A stretch of DNA of 54,191 bases. It comes from Chytriomyces cf. hyalinus JEL632 (lineage: Eukaryota > Chytridiomycota > Chytridiomycetes > Chytridiales > Chytriomycetaceae). A program made the position numbers and the translations under genes. The stretch is taken from the NCBI GenBank assembly GCA_025435555.1, contig JAIWWG010000149.1, positions 1 to 54,191 of the forward strand. Direction: 5' to 3'. Under the pieces are notes generated by a model. It made no database searches. It was given only the letters and a program-made list of their open reading frames with translations, and had not been told where the DNA came from. This document shows, in pieces, positions 1 through 10,891 of the stretch (within the stretch, counting starts at the first letter, position 1; every line of letters begins with the position of its first letter).

Positions 1-1551
1 GCCTTCATTTTCAAGTCACTGCCACCTTCTTCATCTCCACCAGCAACGGCACTGGGACCACCACTACCACTTCCAGTCAACACTTTCAAAAGTTTCGCCA
101 AAACACCCATCTCCGCAAGAGCTTTTGCATGGTCCGGGCCGTGTCTGCCAATCTGTCCCAACGACCACGCGCTCGCAGCTTTCACATGTTCTTCGGGTTC
201 GTGTACGAGCGCGTGTGACAGTGGAGCGACAGCTTTGGCAAGGAGTACTGCGCATGCAAGTGTTTCTGAGAATGCGGCAATGTATCCGAGCGTCATGATG
301 CCGGGAAGACGAGCGTTGCCGCGTGCGTCGCTGGTGTAGTCGACCATTGCGGCGAGGCCTCCCGAGTTGACGACGAGTTGTGCGAGCTGCAAAATGAAAA
401 GAAGTTGAGTGGGGTATCCCCAGTTTGAACAAAAGCCAAACAGGAGATACCTCAGGAGTATGTTTTGCAATTTCGCAAATCAGAGTCGCACTGTTTTTGC
501 GCACATATCCATCTGGATCTTTCAAACAATTGAGAACATTGGGGAACAAATCGCCATCGACGACGGTTTCGGCAAGATCGACGGTGTGCTTTGAGATCTG
601 CGAGAGAGCGCTGCAGACCTGTCTTCTTAATTTTGCGTCTGGGTTTGCGAGTAATGGTGCAATGAATGGGATTGTGTTGGCGTCCACGACGGATTGTGCG
701 AGCTGGGTTTAAAAGAGATGAGGTTGTGTTTGATGGTTTTGAACAAGGAAGACAAGTCACCTCGGGAGAGTGTTTCGAAATATCGCTGAGAGCCGAGGCT
801 GCGATCCTTTTTAGAGACAGCTCAGGTTCCTGCACACACAGCACGAGGAGAGGAACAGCACCGGCGTCGACAACCGCTTGAGCCAGATCTATCGTCAAGG
901 TTCCAAATAAGTTTCCCCATCCCCATCCTAAATAAAAGAACCACCCGTACCGGGACTATGCCTTGCAATATATCCCAAAGCCCACGCCGCCGATTCTTTC
1001 ACGCCAGGATCAAACTCCTCCAAACACGTCACAAGTGCGTTCAAAGCACCCGCATCGACAACTGCTTGCGCCAATTCCGGAGAATGTTTCGCAACGGCTC
1101 TGAGGACAAATGCTGCTGCCTTTTTGTAAAATCGCTGTTTTTTTTTGTTGGAGTTTATTGGAGCTGTGATGGTGGATCGAAACAGTTGTAGCACTCACGT
1201 TCTGTTCTGCCAGCGAGTACACGAGATGCGGGACAATATCCGAGTCAACAACTGCTTCGGCAAGTTCTTCATTGTAATTTGCGATACGTCCGAGAGCCAG
1301 CGCCGCCGCGTGTTGGATGGCTGGGACACGGTCCAGCAAAAGTGGCCTCAGCAGCTGTGAAAACCAGTTGAGAATCTCTCCTTGATGAAGCAAGCAAGGC
1401 AGCTCACCTGGCACACACCAGCCCCGTGCAACGCGTCCATGTTGGACTCACGGCTTGCGAGGTCCGCCACAGTCTGCGCAAACAACAGCCGCTGTTTTTG
1501 GTATGTCTCAAACACGCCCAGAACGACTTTCGCGTTACTGGATTCCTTCAT
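1..1551 (-). CDS. SPAG6: SPAG6/PF16 flagellar central-pair armadillo protein (3' partial)
   Basis: Armadillo-repeat protein of the C1 microtubule of the flagellar central pair, needed for axoneme stability and beating. Six exons read cleanly on the minus strand: 1408-1551, 1199-1354, 951-1134, 761-888, 451-702 and 1-386, with introns of about 53-64 nt, GT-AG ends and matching phases. About 416 residues are present of the roughly 510 usual for the family; the C-terminus lies beyond the left edge. Near-universal SPAG6 signatures are visible: ALALGRIANYNEELAEAVV, AEQNRFYKKAAAFVLRAV, CLEEFDPGVKESAAWALG and AASALSDISKHSPE. The ATG opens with a VFETYQKQR stretch as in animal and algal homologues. 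The start lies only 124 nt beyond the RFC4 stop. Its presence shows the organism makes motile zoospores. Confidence 0.96.
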
Positions 1552-1674
1552 GGGTTTCGTGGGTGTTGAAGTTTAAAAAAAGAGATTGTCAGCCTTTTTG
1601 GAATTTCCTTTGTTAAAGGAAACCAATTCAAGATCATGCCCCTCGCATATATATTCATTAAACTTGATAGAATA

Positions 1675-3246
1675 CTAGTATGACGACACGAGCAGCTTCA
1701 GCAGCTGCAGCTCCTCATCGCTTCCATCCACAAGCGCCCTGTCCACTCCGCCAAACGTCTCGCACATGCGCGCCTTTTGAATGCTCGTCAGCAGAACATC
1801 CGAAAGCACGCGATCATGCAGTTGCGATACCACTTGCGTGCCGCTGTATCCAGAGCGCACAATTTGTGCAACCGCGTTTTGGACTGAGTAAAACTCTTTC
1901 TTTTGCCATGCTGCAAATAATGTTTCAATGACTGACGATGGCGCGACCTAATCAATCAAATAACGAGTGAGCATTCATCAAATAATTATCGCGATTCTCT
2001 CTTTACCCCAGCAATCTCGACAATCGCTTGCGGTGGAATCTCAGCAGTTGGGTGCAGCCGAAAAGCGCTCTGCAAGTACATGATGGCTTTACGCAAATCA
2101 CCTTCTGACACTTGCACAAGCATATCGAGAGTCTATAAAAACAATCAGACATTCGAAAAATCATTCCAAAAAAATCAAAAAATCACCTCATCCGAACACT
2201 GCACACTTTCAGCCGTCGCAATATCTCTCAACCGTGCTTTAACGCTTACGCTATGAAGAGGCTTAAATCGAAATTTCGAGCATCGACTTGCGAGGGGTTC
2301 GATAATTCTGAAGGAACAGCATGAATGGGTACTCTTCGCTGGCGCTACTCCACTGAAACATGCCAACATTACCGGCTGACGTAGTTGCAAATCAGACAGA
2401 ATCGAGTCATTTTCGAATACGTTTCCATGGTTCGTCGAAGCGCGCTTTGAGCATCGACCGTCATTGAATCGGCTTCATCTGCGCACAAGCAAGAAAGAGT
2501 TTCAGAAGCCCATTCCTGCATTCGATTCATTTGCTTATAATCGGCTAACCAAGAATAATGATTTTGAACGGTGGAATGTTTTTCCTGCAAGGAGAATTGA
2601 TGGTCAACAAATTGCCCTCCCGTCCAAAGGTCCCCTCTTCGAATAATAACAAGAACATAAACTTACCCAGAAGAAGCGCCCGCTGAAACAGTGACACGCG
2701 CAAAGTTTTTGACTTTTTCTCGCACAATATCGATACCGCGTTCATCTGAGGCGTTGAGTTCAAGCACCCGCGATTTCATGGCTTCAGGGCTTTGTGCGAA
2801 TGAAGGTGAATTGTTGATGAGTTTGTGCGAGTCGGTTGTTTGCAGGGAGTTGGGTTGTTACCCGTATAGATCTCTTGCAAGCGCCAGGATTGTACTTGTT
2901 TTCCCGGTTCCTGAAGAACGATACGAAGCACGTTGAGTGTGCGCCTTGGGTGATTGCTCTCAGTCAGAGTATTCACCTGGGGGACCGTAGAAGAGAAGAT
3001 GTGGCAACTAAAATGAGACAACTGTGAGAAGGACTCGATCGCAGAATACCAAGAAGAAAAGAAAATGAGGCGTACATTGTTGGACTCCATCGTTTTCCGC
3101 AGTACGGCAACAGTTTCTTCTTGGGCCGCAATGTCGGCCATCCCGCGTGGTCTATACTTTTCAATCCTGAAGGTGTGTGGTTGTGTGTATGCGATGAGTG
3201 TTGCTGTTCCGGTCTCGCTGAAAGAGGGCGTGGGAAGGCTGACCAT
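1675..3246 (-). CDS. RFC4: Replication factor C small subunit (RFC4 / yeast Rfc2 type)
   Basis: AAA+ subunit of the clamp loader that opens PCNA and places it on primer-template DNA. Nine exons (3076-3246, 2977-3007, 2862-2910, 2667-2789, 2550-2584, 2373-2478, 2187-2307, 2007-2132, 1675-1947) join in frame to 344 residues, close to the family norm. Seen: Walker A GPPGTGKT at about 65-72, ELNASDERG, Walker B IIILDEAD at about 133-140, [19 protein letters not shown], the SRC arginine-finger motif after IIEPLA, and the C-terminal collar helices. The match to RFC4 rather than RFC2/3/5 rests on the [10 protein letters not shown] and FRFKPL context and on the [10 protein letters not shown] tail. 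Intron density is high; exons of 31 and 35 nt occur, and both ATP-site motifs are split by introns. Confidence 0.95.
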
Positions 3247-3619
3247 GGCTGCGAGTTCATTTCTTGCTTGGATTCTTTTTTTTTATGTTTTTATCACCGA
3301 TTTACGGAAGCCGAGCCAGTCCGAATTTTGCAAGCGTCCCTTCCTGAGCGTCCGAATTTGTTCAGAACTTGATTCGACTGACGCCAAAACGCATGTGCAG
3401 ACGACGCAGTTTATTCATCTTTCGCACTCCAAAAGCGCGTAAAATAAGTAATGGGCAACTGCCATTTTATTCACAAATCCCAGTGTCGTGCATGTCTATA
3501 AAAACAAACATACCCATACTCATCGTCATGGTCGATAACGGACTTGCTTTACAGCAGTTGGGCAGGACGTGACCCTCGAACCGACCGTTTGTATTTTTGA
3601 CAAAATGAACTTCCTTGGA
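3247..3619. other. Intergenic stretch with one dispersed-repeat copy
   Basis: No convincing gene between the RFC4 start and the stop of the two-repeat unknown gene. Bases 3535-3615 carry one copy of a diverged sequence also found, inverted, near 11018-11105. Nothing else is recognised. Confidence 0.4.
3540..3612 (-). repeat. Dispersed repeat, copy 1
   Basis: Read on the minus strand, this stretch has GTTCATTTTGTCAAAAATAC, a variable spacer, then CGTCCTGCCCAACTGCTGTA and GCAAGTCC. The same order of blocks occurs on the plus strand at about 11030-11105. It begins just after the stop of the gene at 3620, so it may be a conserved 3' tail of that gene family rather than a mobile element. Confidence 0.55.
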
Positions 3620-4241
3620 TCACAACTGACGTCCAAAGACAACATGACTGCCGGCATTGACATAGACTCCAAGACGAATCCCATTCTGCTCAACCACAAC
3701 CATCTCGTAAGATGCGCGTCTCCACTCCTCTGTTGTGCCATGGTTGCTGTTTGTTTTGAGGAAGACACGAGCTCTGCTGCCAGAAGAATTTTCCACACTG
3801 ATAGAGCCGGGTGCCCTAGCTTCAACGCGGAACCTCGGGTCAACCACGTTCTCGACTCGCCTGATTAAGGCAGTGACTCCAGTGGGCACGTGTATGCCCA
3901 TCACCTGACGACTATTTCGAATCTCAACGGCCTCAAAACCATCTTTGCGATCCCATTCTTCGGTTCCGCCGTGGTTCACATTGTGATGGGCGGTATCACC
4001 GCCATGACCAAAGTATGTGGTCACAGACACAGTGAAAGCAGAGCCTGTTTCGTTCCTAACGCCGACCCTTCTGTCGGCTCGAGGGATAATGTCACTGTCA
4101 GGAGAGAATTTGAGCACTAAATGAGGAGAAGATAGAGAGCAATAGGAACTCACCGTGGGCGCTTTCTAAAGCAACGAAAGCAGATGAACACCATCCGCGC
4201 AGCTCCCAGACGACCATCATTGCATTGAAGCTCACGAGCAT
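3620..4241 (-). CDS. Unknown protein with two copies of a short beta-rich repeat
   Basis: Two exons (4154-4241, 3620-4116) join in frame to 194 residues with a 37-nt intron (GTGAGT donor, TTTAG acceptor). The second exon encodes two related segments, each with a VRNETGS/VENSSGS start, alternating hydrophobic residues, a shared GTTEEW or GGTEEW motif and an ending of the GIHVPTG/GVYVNAG kind. This looks like a duplicated small beta domain. I do not recognise the family. The chosen ATG lies inside a 17-bp tandem repeat, so the true start could be further upstream. No signal peptide is obvious from this start. It has no clear functional link to its neighbours. Confidence 0.55.
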
Positions 4242-4290
4242 ATGAAGCTCACGAGCATATGAAGCTCACGAGCATATGAAGCTCACGAGC
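4227..4290. repeat. 17-bp tandem repeat, about 3.8 copies
   Basis: The unit gaagctcacgagcatat occurs at 4227-4243, 4244-4260 and 4261-4277, with a partial fourth copy to 4290. On the minus strand each unit contains ATG and GTGAGC, so every copy offers a start codon and a splice-donor-like site. The unit length is not a multiple of three, so copy-number change would shift frame. The start assigned to the downstream unknown gene falls in the first copy. Confidence 0.95.
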
Positions 4291-4529
4291 TCTGGGTGCG
4301 CCAGAACCAAGTTGAAGGACAGCACCATTGCCAGGCATACGAGAACGGGAAGTGCATTGAGGTGGAGGGTGATGGCACCCTTTTCAATTATGCCCTTAAC
4401 CTGAACTACACCAGGGGCGATGAGAGTGTAGACACAGGTGAAGGCTTTGGCGAGGACGTCGAGCATGATCAAGTGGACTTTGATGTGGACGCGTAGCAGC
4501 CTCAAATACCTTTTTCAGAAAACCAGGGT
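4242..4529 (-). other. Upstream region with a hydrophobic 79-codon ORF (4266-4505)
   Basis: An open frame on the minus strand begins MRLLRVHIKVHLIML and ends in a hydrophobic stretch (LPVLVCLAMVLSFNLVL) that runs into the 17-bp repeat and stops. It could be an upstream exon or signal-anchor segment of the unknown gene at 3620-4241, with the repeat having changed the frame, or it could be chance. No homologue is recognised. Confidence 0.25.
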
Positions 4530-4720
4530 TCAAACGAAGAATTCACCGTGGACAAACTGAACAATTCGATCGAGGATGTCTGGCGGCATGGTTTCAAACG
4601 CACCAGATCGGGCGACGGATCCCTGGCCTGACGTGATTTCGTCGTCTGCAGCGTCCGTTGATGATTTGAAGGCGTCCATGCTGGTCAAAGGGTCCATTCG
4701 AAAGCATTTATTTAGTTTAC
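4530..4720 (-). pseudogene. F-box-like family fragment
   Basis: The minus strand encodes RMDPLTSMDAF, then SGAFETMPPDILDRIVQFV, then a stop. This matches the N-terminal part of the intact F-box-like gene at 40415-41527 (QMDPLTRMDAF ... SVAFETMPPEILDRIAQFV). Neither the Cys/His-rich start nor the body is present, so this is a truncated relic. The open frame extends to 4874, but that extension does not match the family. Confidence 0.7.
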
Positions 4721-5011
4721 GCGCTGAGTGACAGCCGATTATAATTGATTGCCAGTCTCCGACGCACGAGACCGTAAATAGCGCTGTCGTGCACACACAG
4801 TACTTTGGACGAGTCCAGCCCTTCAAAATGTCACGCTTGACCACTGTAAATTCAGCGACAGACCCGGGATCCATGCACGGCAGAATTACTCACATGAAGA
4901 CCGTATATTTGCTGTGAGACGCAGAGTTCGCTTGGTGGATCGTTGGTCGTTGCTTCGCCATTCCACTTTCAATTTTCCTTTTTCGGATGCACACCAAAAA
5001 CAATTCATAAA

Positions 5012-6241
5012 ATGTCGACTCTGTTCTTGGGACGTCTGGGAACCCGTGTCGAGGTGAGCATCGTGTCCTTATGAGAGGCATGGCACTGTCCCCGTGCCCT
5101 TGTTTGTTGAGGGAAGGGGGGCCGGGTGCGGACCATGCGTTCAAACGGCGACTCACTGTGGCTCACATACTGCTTGGATCTGTTTTAGGCCGCCGAGCTC
5201 GAAGACATCTTCAACAAGTTTGGAAAAGTCAGCAGGTGCGTTGTTGTCATTGATGGTATCGCTTGCATCGACTGCTTGACTGACAATACTTGTTGCTGCA
5301 GACTCGATGTGAAGCGTGGCCAGCAGTACAACTTTGGCTTTGTTGAATTCGAAGACCCAAAAGACGCTCAAGACGCCCAAAGAGACATTGACGGAAAGGA
5401 GGTTTGGCCATTTTGAAAACGACAGAAACCATCCTCTTCCTTCCTCGCGCTGGGGAGTCTGTTTGCCTGTCCGTTGTGTCTGTAATGATGTGTGCCCTGG
5501 GAGTCTGCGTGTCGTGTCGTCCGTCATGATCTTTATGCCTGTGGCTGAGTTTCCAAAGGCTACTGTGAAACTGTCGTTGGTCGTGCTTGGCTTGGGTCTT
5601 CCTGCTGGCATTCGTGATGAAAAGAGTCGTGTTGCCCCATGTCGTTGCTCTGCTCGCGCACAGTCATTTTGTCCCGCCTTTCTCTTCCTCCTTGTCTGTC
5701 TGTCGATGCTGTCCTGAGTCCTGATCCAACCCACTGTTACACCATGTTCTTCCAATCAAAAGCTTTCCGACGGCTCCCGCGTCGTTGTTGAATTCGCCAA
5801 GGGCGGTGCTCGCGCCGGTGGCAGAGACCGTGACAGAAACAGCAACGAATGCTTCAAGTGTGGCAAGGAGGGCCACTTTGCCAGAGACTGCCGTGAAGGT
5901 GGCGGTGGTGGCGGTGGTGACAGGTTTGTAATTTACACTCAAGCACTTATTGATTTTTGGTTGCTCAAACTGCTTCTTTAAACAGATACGGCGGAGGCCG
6001 AGGAGGATACGACCGTGACAGACGCAGCCCTCCCCGCCGCAGATACTCCCGTAGTCCACCCCGTCGCAGATATGACGACGACCGTCGCCGCGACGACCGT
6101 GACCGCTCCCCAGTCGCCAGACGGGACGACCGCGACAGATCCCCACCTCCAAGAAGGGAGGACCGCTCGCCACCAAGAAGAGAAGAGAGAGACCGCTCCC
6201 CACCCCCTGCCAGAAGAGAAGACCGTTCTCCCCGCGATTAG
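5012..6241 (+). CDS. SR-type splicing factor with RRM, CCHC zinc knuckle and RS domain
   Basis: Pre-mRNA splicing regulator of the RSZ/SRSF7 class, nuclear. Five exons (5012-5053, 5189-5235, 5302-5401, 5763-5923, 5986-6241) join to 201 residues. The RRM fills the first ~75 residues, with RNP2-like LFLGRL near the start and RNP1-like YNFGFVEF. A zinc knuckle CFKCGKEGHFARDC (CX2CX4HX4C) follows, then a Gly run, then a C-terminal arginine/serine/aspartate tail rich in RDRSP, SPPRR and RRYSRSP. Start chosen because MSTLFLGRLG is the canonical RRM opening. Intron 3 (361 nt) is several times longer than nearly all other introns here. A polyadenylation signal follows the stop. Confidence 0.93.
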
Positions 6242-6366
6242 ATGCTGATTGCGATGTGCGAGAATTAATTGGAATTTCTGTTCTATTTTGTTCAATATTT
6301 CTTGAGCTGTTTTTTCTCGTCTGTTTTTTTCTGGGATTTCCTTCCATCTTGTTTTCCTGCTTGTGG

Positions 6367-6372
6367 AATAAA
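6367..6372 (+). promoter_or_regulatory. AATAAA polyadenylation signal of the SR-protein gene
   Basis: A canonical AATAAA lies 126 nt after the SR-protein stop codon, after a T-rich stretch. Confidence 0.6.
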
Positions 6373-6476
6373 GTGTGTGGGATAAAATGTGCTTGACTTT
6401 GGTGAAGATTGGGATTTGGGTGATGTGTGCATCCAACTTCAGGCGAATGGTGAGGGGAAAAAACCAACAAGGAACA

Positions 6477-7419
6477 ATGGCCCAGTGCCCCTCCCGGTGC
6501 GTATGCTGTCTGAGGCACGCAGTCCATGTCCACTCGCTGCATCAAAGAGCGATCAACGAGCTCAATTTATACCGCAAACTGCTCCAAATGGACCCATTGA
6601 CCAGCATGGACGAATCCTTCGAATGCAATGCAATCACCTAGGACCATTCTCGCTCCGCCGCGTTTCAAAAATGCCAGAGATCCTGCATATATCGTATGTC
6701 GCGCCATCATTGCCGTATGCCATGCGCTGCCAACTACAACAGTATCCAGCCATGTTTGACTTGGAATCGATTCCAATGAAGTACACAAGTATGGCGACAT
6801 GTATTTCCCAAAGCGAGACTACGGAATTCCGACCAGCATGCATGTTGGAGCGTATGCACCATTTCGAAACACGCGGAAGTGTTGTCGTGCGAATGAATAC
6901 TTGCGCATCTCCTGACGTGTTGTCTGTTTTTCCTGGGGACATAAACACGTGCTCAGGATGGGCGGACTTTCTGCGTCAACTTGCGGATGCAAGCAAACGA
7001 ATTCGATCTTGTATAGTCGGCGACGTCCAGGCGTACGACATTTGGGCTGAGGTTGCGCACCAACTAACGCGCCTACCAATTCAGTCACTAATATGGAGAG
7101 ATGAACTCCCAGTCATTGTGCAGGAGACACTGCCGCGTATTTCAGGTCTCAGGCACCTTCAAGTGGATCGCCCAATAGATGTACGCGAAAACAACAGCCT
7201 TTCTCGATGCTTACATTTGGAAGAGCTCTCGTTCGCAAGGTTAATGTTTTTCGAAACTGCTGTGGGTCTGGTGGGTCGAATTCTGCGGCGGATCAAAGGG
7301 TCGCGTATTCGGAAAGTATGGTGCGAGAAGTTATCACAGATGACAGGGTCAACTTGACGGCGTGGGAAATGATCTCGTCCGACTTTCTTGAACACGGCTG
7401 GCGCAAGGAAGGGACATGA
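6477..7419 (+). pseudogene. F-box-like family pseudogene, nearly full length
   Basis: Starts MAQCPSRCVCCLRHAVHVHS and follows the intact gene at 40415 through LYRKLLQMDPLTSMD, then hits a stop near 6641. Homology resumes in another frame with LPYAMRCQLQQYPAMFDLE, RIRSCIVGD, LTRLPIQSLIWRDELP and KGSRIRKVWCEK, and shifts again near 7340 to end with SDFLEHGWRKEGT. At least two frameshifts and a degraded F-box region (KMPEILHI) show loss of function. It lies directly after the SR-protein gene on the same strand. Confidence 0.85.
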
Positions 7420-7765
7420 AAAGTTTTGATGATGATTTTGAGGAGATGGACAGTTGGATATATCCGTTGTAAACCCATGATGGCTTTGATCGGGGATGAT
7501 GGATTGACCGAGCTCTAAGGTGGGTGCGGTGGGTTTGTTATTAAAGTTGGCAGGCACGTTTCAGTCATTATAATGAAGAATTGGCAACATGGACTTCAGC
7601 AACGCAGCAATTCTCGCTTCATCGCATCGCATCGCGCGTCGATTTCCCGCATGTCGAGATACAGGCACAGTTGAGGGACTCGACCATTCCAACATTTTGT
7701 TTTTTCTGACTTTGAAATTGGTAAATATATCCCAAAACTATCATTAAAAAAAAAGGAAAGAAATC
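7420..7765. other. Intergenic, no gene seen
   Basis: Spacer between two F-box-like relics. No open frame here has a recognisable domain. A short A-run occurs at about 7746-7756. Confidence 0.5.
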
Positions 7766-8093
7766 ATGCTGGGCTCCTCCTTGTGCGCATGCTGTCAAAG
7801 GTGAGCTAGATTCCCATGTCTCATTAGGTTCCAAACTACTCTCTAGATAACATCCCTTCTTTATGCTGGATTTGGCACTCAGACCATGTCCAGTCACTGC
7901 ACCAAAGAGCACTCGACGAGCTTAACTTCTACCGCAAACTGCTCCAAATGGGCCCTATGTCCAGAATGAACGCATTCGATCCATCCATAGACGATGCCAA
8001 CATCCAACCCACTTCATGCCATGGGTCCATCACTCGCTCTGCTTCCTTCGAATCTTCTTCTCAGGAACATTTGTCAGTTCACATTTTACTGTA
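7766..8093 (+). pseudogene. F-box-like family fragment with an intron-like insertion
   Basis: ATG at 7766 gives MLGSSLCACCQ, matching the Cys-rich start of the family. The match is then interrupted by about 75-80 nt that begin GTGAGC, and resumes as HVQSLHQRALDELNFYRKLLQ, with QMGPMSRMNAFDPS and SITRSASFES, before a stop. The F-box itself and the whole body are absent. Splicing the insertion as GT-AG does not restore the family frame, so this is a truncated relic just upstream of TAF5. Confidence 0.7.
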
Positions 8094-8217
8094 AATTTAA
8101 ATAAAAAAGGGAAATAAATGGTTGGTTCATTGGAGTCACGACACATACAGAGACTGACTCCATCATCAGAGCAACACGGATGGTAGCCAGGGCAGCGCAG
8201 ATGCGGATCGGGTTGTG

Positions 8218-10879
8218 ATGGCGTATTTGAGGGAGAGGGGTAACTCTAAACTTCGTTCAACGCAATCCCAACACTCAACATCTACCGTTCTTTAAACAGG
8301 ATACAAAAACGCCGAAGCTGCTCTGAATGCTGACACCAAAGGCGCTGTTTCAAATGGATCCCAGATTCATTCGCAGAGTGCGTCCTTTCCTCGTCACTCA
8401 CAAATCCCACTCGAATCTCACTGCAACAAAAAAACAGACATCGAGGCATCCATCCCAGATTTCCTGCTCTTTTATTCCGAGACGGAAGCAAACAATCCGA
8501 ATGCATATCAACACAGTTATGCGCGGCTGTGTCGATGGGTCAAGGATTCGTTGGAGAAGTACAGGGTGCGTTCTTTTAGTCTTGAATGCCTGGTCAGGGA
8601 CGAGTTTCTTACTGTATTCGTATGGTCTCTCAGGGCGAACTATCAGCTGTGTTGTTTCCCTTGTTTGCGCATGCATATCTGGACTTAGTCGCCCGGTCAA
8701 TGCAAGACCAAGGTCTCCAAAATCTCAACCTTGTAACTGCACTGCGCTCAAATGAATTCTCCTCTTCGAAAGCACAGCCCGCCAGCTTCTCGAAACGCAC
8801 AAAAAAGAAACAACGAATCCAAACACGGCCGAAACATTGCGCCTTGCATCCATCGCAACACCTGATCAAATCCAATCCAACGAACTTGCACAACGATTCC
8901 TGACGAACCGATATACCGTGCGAATGTCGCGATACGCGTTCGAGTTGCTGCTCGCGTTTCTACAGGATAACAAGTTTATGTTGTTGACAAGGCTGCTGAA
9001 TCGGCATGTCGCTATTCGAGGTTGGGCTTTTATTTATTATTGGCCTTTTTCATGTAATTCAAAATCCCGTACAGTCGACACGGAGACCCCATCCACATCT
9101 GCGGCGACCTCCAGCGAAATCCAGGAAAAGACTGGTCTTTCCAGCTTGACCCCGACAACCTTGGACGCCCTCAACACTCAACCCGTACAGCTCGCACCTC
9201 TACCGCAAGATCCATGGATGGTCCAAGAGCTCGATTTTTACTTGCGTGACGACAAAATCGATGCCGAACCATTCCGCGATGAACTCAAAAAACTCATTAA
9301 GCGGGAAAGCGCGTCTTCTGCATCAGCCGCGGCAGAAAGCATGGAGGGGTTAACGAATGGTGAGGAGGTGTCTACTGTGTTGAAAGGGGACACGCCATCA
9401 CGCGAAACTGTGCCACAGCCCCCACCCAAATTTACAGATGTCAAGAAGGAGGTGCAGGCATTGAGAGATGTGAGGGAGCAGCTGTTGAGGAGCAGCAAAG
9501 GCGGGATGGCCGATCCTTCGATCAGCTGTTTTACGTTCCACAATACGTATGATACGTGAGTTGCGTGTCTTGTTATGATCCTTTTTGTGCAAAGTTATGA
9601 AATTCGATTTTCGTTGAAAACAGGTTGACATGTTTGACAACAAGTCCCGATCATTCACTTGTCTGTGGAGGCTTTTCGGAGTCGTATTTAAAAGTTTGGA
9701 GTCTGAAAGGGGACAAACTGCGCGGATTTAAGCTCAATGCAAACAAAGGTATGTCCAATATGTCGCAATTCGTACCGAGCGCTGAGTTTTCCAAATTGCA
9801 GAGGTGACGCGAGAAGTGGAAGGAAGTGACAGCAAACGACTGGTGGGTCATGCAGGTCCTGTCTACGCTGCACGAATCAGCAGCGACAAGAAATTTGCTA
9901 TTTCATGTTCTGAAGATGCCACTGGTGAGCTATTCCATTCCATATTTCATTTGCGGCAACACACGCAATTTCACACTACGCAATCTTCAGTCCGTCTTTG
10001 GAGTTTAGACTCGTACTCAAACTTGGCCGTCTACAAGGGCCACAATTTCCCGATTTGGGATGTCGATTTGGCAAGCAACGATGTGTATTTTGCGACGAGT
10101 TCGTTTGATGGGACGTCGAGGTTATGGCGGACAGACATGATCAATCCTTTACGCATTTTTGTTGGACATGAGAGTGATGTCGATGTAAGCTTTTGAATTA
10201 TTCGTTCTCAGTGCATAAATCTGATCCTGGCAAACAGTGCGTCAAATTTCACCCGAATTGCAATTACGTCGCAACAGGTGGAAGTGACGGAGAAGTGCGC
10301 CTATGGAACATTCAGAAAGGAAATACGGTGCGAGTGATGCGAAGCCACACGGGGCCTGTGATGGCGCTTGCATTTTCGGAGGATGGAAAGACACTGGCTT
10401 CTGCGGGTAAGCAACCCATCTGGCACATTAAGTTGATCCTCACTCCTCAATCAAAAAAGGTGAAGACAAGACTGTCAAATTATGGGACCTGAACTCCGGA
10501 AGACTTATCAAGAGTCTGATTGGACATGGGGATACCGTGTACAGCGTTGCATTCAACGGCGCTGGTACGCAACTTGTGAGTGGCGGTGCCGACCAAAGCG
10601 TCATTGTCTGGAACCCGAACGCAGACGCAAATGAGCCGGGAATAGTTCTCAAACCTGGCGGGGCTGCATTTGGAAGGCCTGGACGCGAGAAAAACGCGTA
10701 AGTCTTTGCACTCCCAATATTGCTCATTTTTTTTAAGCAAACTGGTTTTTCACAGTTCTCCAGAAATGGTTGGAAAGTTTTACACGAAACGGACTCCAAT
10801 CTTCAATGTTGAGTACACTCGGTCGAATGTGGTGTTGGCGTATGGCCCATTTTTAGGCGCGGCGGCTGCCGCAGTATAA
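8218..10879 (+). CDS. TAF5: TFIID subunit TAF5 (N-terminal LisH/NTD plus WD40 propeller)
   Basis: Scaffold subunit of the general transcription factor TFIID. Eleven exons (8218-8239, 8300-8565, 8634-8712, 8778-9020, 9075-9555, 9624-9748, 9802-9924, 9991-10184, 10238-10406, 10460-10697, 10756-10879) give 687 residues with every phase consistent. Seen: a LisH-like opening MAYLRERGYKNAEAAL, the TAF5 N-terminal domain (LFPLFAHAYLDLV, RFLTNRYTVRMSRYAFELL), an acidic linker, then at least six WD repeats with LVGHAGPVYAARIS, GHNFPIWDVDLA, FVGHESDVD, ATGGSDGEVRLWN, GEDKTVKLWDLN, and the TAF5 C-terminal FYTKRTPIFNVEYTRSNVV. The frame stays open upstream to about 8158 without another ATG, so a short upstream exon is possible. 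Intron 4 (54 nt, a multiple of three, no stop) could be retained. Confidence 0.93.
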
Positions 10880-10885
10880 ATCCTA

Positions 10886-10891
10886 AATAAA
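10886..10891 (+). promoter_or_regulatory. AATAAA polyadenylation signal of TAF5
   Basis: AATAAA seven bases after the TAF5 stop codon; unusually close, but the clearest signal nearby. Confidence 0.45.

Noticed and set aside
5316-5717. 133-codon plus frame inside intron 3 of the SR-protein gene
   Set aside because: It overlaps a well-supported exon in another frame and looks like translated intron.
5664-6545. 293-codon minus-strand open frame
   Set aside because: It is the antisense of the RS-rich exon of the SR-protein gene plus its flank; codon bias of the RS domain keeps the opposite strand open.
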